Source: Betaproteobacteria bacterium | Lineage (GTDB): Bacteria; Pseudomonadota; Gammaproteobacteria; Burkholderiales; SG8-41 | Length of the DNA stretch: 9,769 nt | Assembly (NCBI GenBank): GCA_025353085.1 | Contig: JANXRI010000377.1 | Location: forward strand, 1-9,769 | Direction: 5' to 3' | Shown: positions 6,212 through 9,769 of the stretch, in pieces | Layout of the letters: each line of letters starts with the position of its first letter | How positions within the stretch are numbered: the stretch's first letter is position 1 | Notes under the pieces: generated by a model | What the model saw: only the letters and a program-made list of their open reading frames with translations | What the model was told of the DNA's origin: nothing | The model's database searches: none | Program-made: the position numbers and the translations under genes

Positions 6212-7135
6212 TCAGGAAACGAGGCCGAGCTCGCCTAACATCGCGCGCATAGCGGCGCGCTCGCGCCGCAGATAAACAGACAGGTCGGCGCTGTTCAAAT
6301 AACGCGCGCTCCAATGATGTTGCGCGATCGCCGCTTGCCACGCATCGGATGCGGTGGCTTCGGCTAGCACCGAGTCCCAGAATGCAATGTGCGCATGAGT
6401 AAGTCCCCGGGCACCGTCGACGCCGCGCCATGCATCGACGACACAATCGATTCCTTGCTCGACCCAGGTCGGCGTATCGGCGAAAGGTGACGCGAGCCGC
6501 GCAGGCGAAGTTACCGCGAGCGCGCGCAGACTGCCATTGGCGAGTTCCGGCAGCGCGCTGGTCGCCGAAATCGCCGCGAGTTCGCAACCGCCGGCGACGA
6601 CATCGGCAATCGCATCGCGTGCCGAATCGAACGCGCGCACATTGAGCGCTTTGACGTCTGCGCCGAGTTGCCGCGTCACGCGTGCAAGTGCGATGTGATT
6701 CGGATTGCCGACCGATGTCGCCACTGCGACCGTCAGCGAACCCGGCGCGCGTGCCAGGCGGTCCATAAGATCGCGCGCTGTGGCGCACGGCGAATGCGCG
6801 CCCGCGACAAACGCGATGTGCTCGTTATGCAGCATCGCGAGCGGCGTATAAGAATCGTGATCGAAAGCGCTCTGGCCCGTCAGAAAATCGGTCGTCACGT
6901 TCGGCGAGGTCACTACCAACGCATGCGGGTCATTCGCGTAGCGGTCAAGGTAATTCCAGATGCGGCGGCTCGCATCACCGGGCAGGTTAATCACTTCTAT
7001 CGGCACGTCGATCAGTTTGCGCGATTCGATCGCCGCTTTGAGCGCGCGCGCGGTGCGGTCAAGGCCCGCGCCCGGCGGCGTGCCGGCGACGATGGCTATC
7101 GCGCGATCGGGGCGCCAACCGGCAGACGGAATCAT
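6212..7135 (-). CDS. Bug/TctC-family binding protein paralogue without a signal peptide
   Basis: A 307-residue member of the Bug (TctC-like) family, normally periplasmic carboxylate-binding proteins of tripartite tricarboxylate transporters. It aligns almost without gaps to the protein at 8450-9490. Shared landmarks are GLDRTARAL versus GQDKTARTL, SVGNPNHIA versus SVGGPNHIA, DTPTWVEQGID versus NVPTWKEQGID, and HIAFWDSVL versus QIAYWDSVF. Two differences matter. It begins directly at MIPSAGWRPDRAIAIVAG with no hydrophobic signal, and the frame upstream reaches a stop after five codons, so none is hidden in frame. The usual PGGGG ligand loop is changed to PGDASRRIW (residues 52-60). It may be a cytosolic binding or sensing protein, or a decaying duplicate. 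The frame is intact. There is no strong ribosome site at ATG 7135. It is transcribed divergently from the oxidoreductase gene. Confidence 0.85.
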   Translation of the reverse strand: MIPSAGWRPDRAIAIVAGTPPGAGLDRTARALKAAIESRKLIDVPIEVINLPGDASRRIWNYLDRYANDPHALVVTSPNVTTDFLTGQSAFDHDSYTPLAMLHNEHIAFVAGAHSPCATARDLMDRLARAPGSLTVAVATSVGNPNHIALARVTRQLGADVKALNVRAFDSARDAIADVVAGGCELAAISATSALPELANGSLRALAVTSPARLASPFADTPTWVEQGIDCVVDAWRGVDGARGLTHAHIAFWDSVLAEATASDAWQAAIAQHHWSARYLNSADLSVYLRRERAAMRAMLGELGLVS

Positions 7136-7354
7136 GATCGGCTTATAGGTTTACGTGGACGCATCGTTGGATAATTGTCGCGCAGCCCGCCGCGACGCTG
7201 ACCCCAATTTTATCGTAAGCCATTTCGCATGTCTGATTACTGCGCCTGGATTCGGCGCGGCGCGCCAGCGGCAGCAAGGTTAAGCAACGATGTCCGCTTC
7301 GTAATATTATCGCTGTCGCGGAATCGGCCGCGCCTATCATCACGAAAGAGACTC
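7136..7354. promoter_or_regulatory. Divergent intergenic region, probable two-way promoter
   Basis: A 219-bp gap separates the minus-strand Bug paralogue from the plus-strand oxidoreductase. Toward the right, TATTAT at 7305-7310 is a good -10 match, about 45 bp before the chosen start, with only a poor -35 (TTAAGC) 19 bp upstream. Toward the left, TATAAG (complement of 7143-7148) is close to consensus but too near the ATG to be a comfortable promoter. I see no clear operator palindrome. The oxidoreductase frame is open back to ATG 7229, but the peptide from there to 7354 (RRGAPAAARLSNDVRF...) looks non-coding. Confidence 0.35.
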
Positions 7355-8434
7355 TTGCAGCGCAAAGAACTCGGCATTGCGGTTATCGGGGCGGGTCGTA
7401 TCGGCACGCTGCGCGCGGTGATGGCCGCCGCGCACCCGGCAGTCAAATTTCTTGCCGTAGCGGATCGCGACCCGGCGCGCGCACAAAAGCTCGCGGAAAG
7501 AATCGGCGCGCAATTCCATTCGTCCGACAATCTTGCAGTGATATCGCGGCCTGAAGTCACCGCGGTCATCGTCTCGACAATAGAACTCGAGCACACGCTG
7601 CCAGTATTGCAGGCGCTAGAACTCGGCAAGCCGGTATTGGTCGAGAAGCCGCTTGCGCTCGATCTCGCGGAAGCCGACAAATTAATCGCGGCGGTTAATA
7701 AATCAGGCGGCGATCTGCGCGTCGGTTTCAGCCGGCGCTACAAGGATCGGTATCTGCTCGCCAAGGAGCAAATCATCCAGGGCCGGCTGGGGCGCGTGAC
7801 CAGCGCTGCGGCACGCGTGTACAACTCGCGGTCACAGGCACTGCAGACCTTGCAGCGGCTGCCTGAAAACAGCTCGGTGTCGGGGCTCACGTATTACATT
7901 GATCTGCTGAACTGGCTGCTCGCGGGCAATCCGGCAGTAGAAGTCTTCGCGCGCGGCCAGGGCAGCGTGTTGAAAAGCACCGGCTACAACACCAACGACG
8001 TGACATGGGCGATCGTCACGTTTGCCGATGGCGCGGTCGTTAACTTAGGCGTGTGCTATGCGTTGCCGCAGCACTATCCGTCGCTCGGGCACGCCGCGCG
8101 CGTCGAAGTGATCGGCACCGACGGCGTCCTTATATTGGATGACGATCACACCGATCAATTGATGTACAGCAACGTCGGCGTTCCGCATGTGTACATTCCG
8201 GATCACACCGTCAACATGGTATTTCTCGGCAGCGGCACGCCGGGCGACTGGGCGCTTGGCGAATTTCAGGGGCCGGTCGCAGCCGAATCGCGCGCGTGGC
8301 TCGATTATCTGGCGACGGGCCGTGCGTGCGTGCTGGCGACACCTGAGGATGCGCGCCGCGCGCTGGAGATTTCGCTCGCGATTGAGCGCTCATTGAAAAC
8401 GGGTGCGGCTGTAAAGCTGCCGCTCGCAAACTAG
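7355..8434 (+). CDS. Gfo/Idh/MocA-family NAD(P)-dependent oxidoreductase, atypical active site
   Basis: A two-domain dehydrogenase of the family that includes myo-inositol 2-dehydrogenase and glucose-fructose oxidoreductase. From the TTG at 7355 it has 359 residues, a normal family length. The N-terminal Rossmann fold has GIAVIGAGRIG (7-17) and D37 after the second strand, which favours NAD over NADP. EKP at 97-99 carries the conserved Lys. GFSRRYKDRY (124-133) matches the IolG-like GFNRRF region. The usual catalytic segment, with Asp and His before xxDxxxWLLG, reads S176...Y180-Y181-I-D-L-L-N-W, so the His is Tyr and the Asp is Ser. Activity may therefore be altered. I prefer TTG 7355 over ATG 7229 because the fold begins right after it and AAAGAG precedes it; this choice is uncertain. 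It is followed 15 bp later by the secreted Bug gene, suggesting joint use in carboxylate or sugar-acid metabolism. Confidence 0.85.
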   Translation: MQRKELGIAVIGAGRIGTLRAVMAAAHPAVKFLAVADRDPARAQKLAERIGAQFHSSDNLAVISRPEVTAVIVSTIELEHTLPVLQALELGKPVLVEKPLALDLAEADKLIAAVNKSGGDLRVGFSRRYKDRYLLAKEQIIQGRLGRVTSAAARVYNSRSQALQTLQRLPENSSVSGLTYYIDLLNWLLAGNPAVEVFARGQGSVLKSTGYNTNDVTWAIVTFADGAVVNLGVCYALPQHYPSLGHAARVEVIGTDGVLILDDDHTDQLMYSNVGVPHVYIPDHTVNMVFLGSGTPGDWALGEFQGPVAAESRAWLDYLATGRACVLATPEDARRALEISLAIERSLKTGAAVKLPLAN

Positions 8435-8449
8435 CTACGGATTAGATAT

Positions 8450-9490
8450 ATGACGCATCCCGGAATTGCAGTAGAGCAGGCGCCTCGCCTGCCCAGACAA
8501 CGATGGCAGGCAGGGCGCCTGCGCTACCTGCTGCCCATGATGATAGTGTCGGTGGCGGTTGATCACGGCCACGCGAACGCCCAGTGGAAGCCGGAAAAGA
8601 ACGTCGAGATTATCGTGGGCACCGGCGCAGGCGGCGGGCAGGACAAGACCGCGCGCACGTTAAACCGTTTGCTGGTCGACAAGCGGCTCGTCGAAGTGCC
8701 GGTGACGGTGGTCAACAAGCCGGGCGGCGGCGGCGCGGTCGGCTGGAGTTACCTCAACCAGCACGCGGGTGACGGCCATTATCTGGAAATCGCCAACACC
8801 ACGCTGTTGACCAATCAGATCATCGGCCACAGCGCTTTAAGCTATAACGACGTGACGCCAATCGCGATGCTGTTGAGCGAGTCGGTGGCATTGTCGGTGC
8901 GCCAGGAATCGCCGCTGCGAAACGGCAAAGACCTGGTCGAGCGTTTGAAAAAGGATGTGTCATCCGTCAGTGCATCGATCGGCAGCAGCGTCGGCGGGCC
9001 GAACCACATTGCGTTCGCGCTGATTGCGAAGGCGGCCGGCGGCGACCCGCGCAAATTGAAAACCGTTGTGTTCCAGGGCGGCGGTGAAGCGATCACGGCG
9101 ACGCTCGGCGGGCATGTCGACTTAATTTCGTCCGCCGCGAACAACGTGCTCCCGTTCATCGCCGCCGGCAAGATGCGCGTGCTCGGCATCTCAGCGCCGC
9201 AACGCTTAGGTGGCGTGCTCGCGAACGTGCCGACGTGGAAAGAGCAGGGCATCGACGTTCACATCACGAACTGGCGTATGCTCGCCGGGCCCAAAGGCAT
9301 GACCGCGCCGCAGATTGCGTATTGGGACAGCGTCTTCGCGAAACTGACCAAGACCGACGAATGGAAAAAGGAACTCGACACCAACGTGTTCGAGAATACT
9401 TACATGAGCAGCGACGGGTCGCGCCGTTATCTCAAGTCCGAATTCGACCAGTTCCGCGCGGCGTTGGCGGAAGTGGGACTCGCGAAGTAA
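8450..9490 (+). CDS. Secreted Bug/TctC-family solute-binding protein
   Basis: A 346-residue periplasmic binding protein of the Bug (TctC-like) family, which usually captures organic acids for TctAB-type carriers. The ligand can vary widely and is not predictable here. The signal peptide has a basic n-region (residues 13-25, RLPRQRWQAGRLR), a short hydrophobic core (LLPMMIVSVAV) and a likely cleavage after A-N-A44 before QW. The mature part starts WKPEKNVEIIVGTGAGGGQDKTAR. PGGGGAVGW (91-99) is the canonical ligand loop, and SVGGPNHIAFA and VPTWKEQGIDV follow. It starts at ATG 8450, 15 bp after the oxidoreductase stop, with only a weak GGA nearby, so the two genes form an operon. Codons 8-26 are encoded exactly by a 57-bp REP-like palindrome, so much of the n-region is repeat-derived. 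No tctA or tctB is in the window. Confidence 0.92.
   Translation: MTHPGIAVEQAPRLPRQRWQAGRLRYLLPMMIVSVAVDHGHANAQWKPEKNVEIIVGTGAGGGQDKTARTLNRLLVDKRLVEVPVTVVNKPGGGGAVGWSYLNQHAGDGHYLEIANTTLLTNQIIGHSALSYNDVTPIAMLLSESVALSVRQESPLRNGKDLVERLKKDVSSVSASIGSSVGGPNHIAFALIAKAAGGDPRKLKTVVFQGGGEAITATLGGHVDLISSAANNVLPFIAAGKMRVLGISAPQRLGGVLANVPTWKEQGIDVHITNWRMLAGPKGMTAPQIAYWDSVFAKLTKTDEWKKELDTNVFENTYMSSDGSRRYLKSEFDQFRAALAEVGLAK
8471..8527. repeat. REP-like palindrome inside the signal-peptide coding region
   Basis: Two 23-bp arms, 8471-8493 and 8505-8527, are inverted repeats with 20 of 23 matches around an 11-nt loop. The left arm begins GTAGAGCAGGCGCC and ends GCCTGCC. The right arm begins GGCAGGC and ends GGCGCCTGCGCTAC. 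The whole element is 57 bp, exactly codons 8-26 of the Bug gene. Its right end recurs at 9548-9560. Confidence 0.8.
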
Positions 9491-9532
9491 TCGCACAGGC
9501 TCGATTCGCCGCAATCGCAGCGCCCCCACCTC

Positions 9533-9560
9533 GTAGTGTGAGGCGCCGCGCCTGCGCTAC
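9533..9560. repeat. Second, shorter palindrome related to the one at 8471
   Basis: The left side GTAGTGTGAGGCG pairs with the right side CGCCTGCGCTAC with a one-base bulge and a 3-nt loop. The 13-mer GCGCCTGCGCTAC (9548-9560) is identical to 8515-8527, and the next bases (CCTGCTGCC versus CTGCTGCC) also match apart from one extra C. It lies 42 bp after the Bug gene stop and could serve as a transcription-end hairpin, although no T run follows. Confidence 0.65.
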
Positions 9561-9599
9561 CCTGCTGCCGTCAGGGTGTTGGAATTACGAAGCAGCCCA

Positions 9600-9769
9600 C
9601 TAGATCAAGCCGAGTTCTTTAAACACTTCGGCGCCCGCGCGCACCGCGCCATTGGCCGCCGGAAACCCACAGTAGACGGTCGCATGATGAAACACGCCCA
9701 TGATTTCCTCGGGCGTGGCGCCGTTGTTGAGTGCGCCGCGGATGTGGCCTTTGATTTCATCGGGACGAT
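9600..9769 (-). CDS. Carboxymuconolactone decarboxylase-like protein, C-terminal part
   Basis: The minus-strand frame is open from the window edge to TAG 9602-9600, giving 55 residues: RPDEIKGHIRGALNNG, ATPEEIMGVFHHATVYCG, then FPAANGAVRAGAEVF, KELGLI. The pattern (HIRGALNNGATPEEI, then a helix ending YxGFPAA) is the conserved C-terminal half of the carboxymuconolactone decarboxylase (CMD) fold. That family includes 4-carboxymuconolactone decarboxylase (PcaC) of the protocatechuate pathway and AhpD-like alkylhydroperoxidases. The CxxC of AhpD-type members would lie outside the window, so a decarboxylase-like or unknown role is as far as the fragment allows. It converges on the Bug gene across 109 bp. 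The start is outside the window. Confidence 0.82.
   Translation of the reverse strand, partial: RPDEIKGHIRGALNNGATPEEIMGVFHHATVYCGFPAANGAVRAGAEVFKELGLI

Noticed and set aside
7143..7343. Minus-strand ORF before the leaderless Bug gene, considered as a frameshifted signal peptide
   Set aside because: Its 66 residues lack a signal-peptide layout (no clean hydrophobic core or cleavage site at the end) and do not lead into the Bug frame.
7229..7354. Extended N-terminus of the oxidoreductase from ATG 7229
   Set aside because: The 42 extra residues precede the Rossmann fold, look untranslated and have no family counterpart. The TTG at 7355 fits better, though not with certainty.

Overview
The window is a high-GC segment that looks like a betaproteobacterial chromosome, perhaps Burkholderiales or an uncultured relative. 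That placement is inference. It rests on two Bug/TctC-type binding proteins, a CIO-type cytochrome bd, a small conserved protein resembling the DUF6806 group, and the overall GC and codon style. I see no tRNA, rRNA, CRISPR array, transposase or phage gene.

Layout. Bases 1-414 (+) are the C-terminal part of a PhnE-type ABC permease. It converges, 25 bp apart, with a long minus-strand run that reads right to left. In transcription order that run is: a Bug-family protein without a signal peptide (7135-6212), a DUF6806-like protein (6130-5558), a conserved hypothetical protein (5311-4697), a HAD-IIB hydrolase (4706-3903), a low-specificity threonine aldolase (3876-2836), and cydA/cioA with cydB/cioB (2748-440). 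The hypothetical/HAD pair and the cydAB pair overlap, which suggests translational coupling. On the other side of a divergent intergenic region, a plus-strand pair encodes a Gfo/Idh/MocA oxidoreductase (7355-8434) and a secreted Bug/TctC binding protein (8450-9490). The right edge (9600-9769, minus) is the C-terminus of a carboxymuconolactone-decarboxylase-like protein.

How the genes may work together. CydA and CydB form a quinol oxidase with a short Q-loop. The two Bug proteins are clear paralogues on either side of the oxidoreductase, which suggests a small carboxylate or sugar-acid uptake and oxidation locus. One of them has lost both its export signal and the usual ligand-loop glycines, and the oxidoreductase lacks the family's usual catalytic His.

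The most unusual features are not whole genes. (1) A 57-bp REP-like palindrome lies exactly in frame inside the signal-peptide region of the secreted Bug protein, and a related palindrome lies just after the same gene. (2) The first 15 codons of the hypothetical gene at 5311-4697 are repeated 133 bp upstream, as a truncated gene start with coding-like substitutions. (3) Between 5461 and 5547 is an inverted structure whose arms are built from GTGATTRG-like octamers around a GC-rich hairpin. I did not find a convincing complete new system such as a defence or biosynthetic island.
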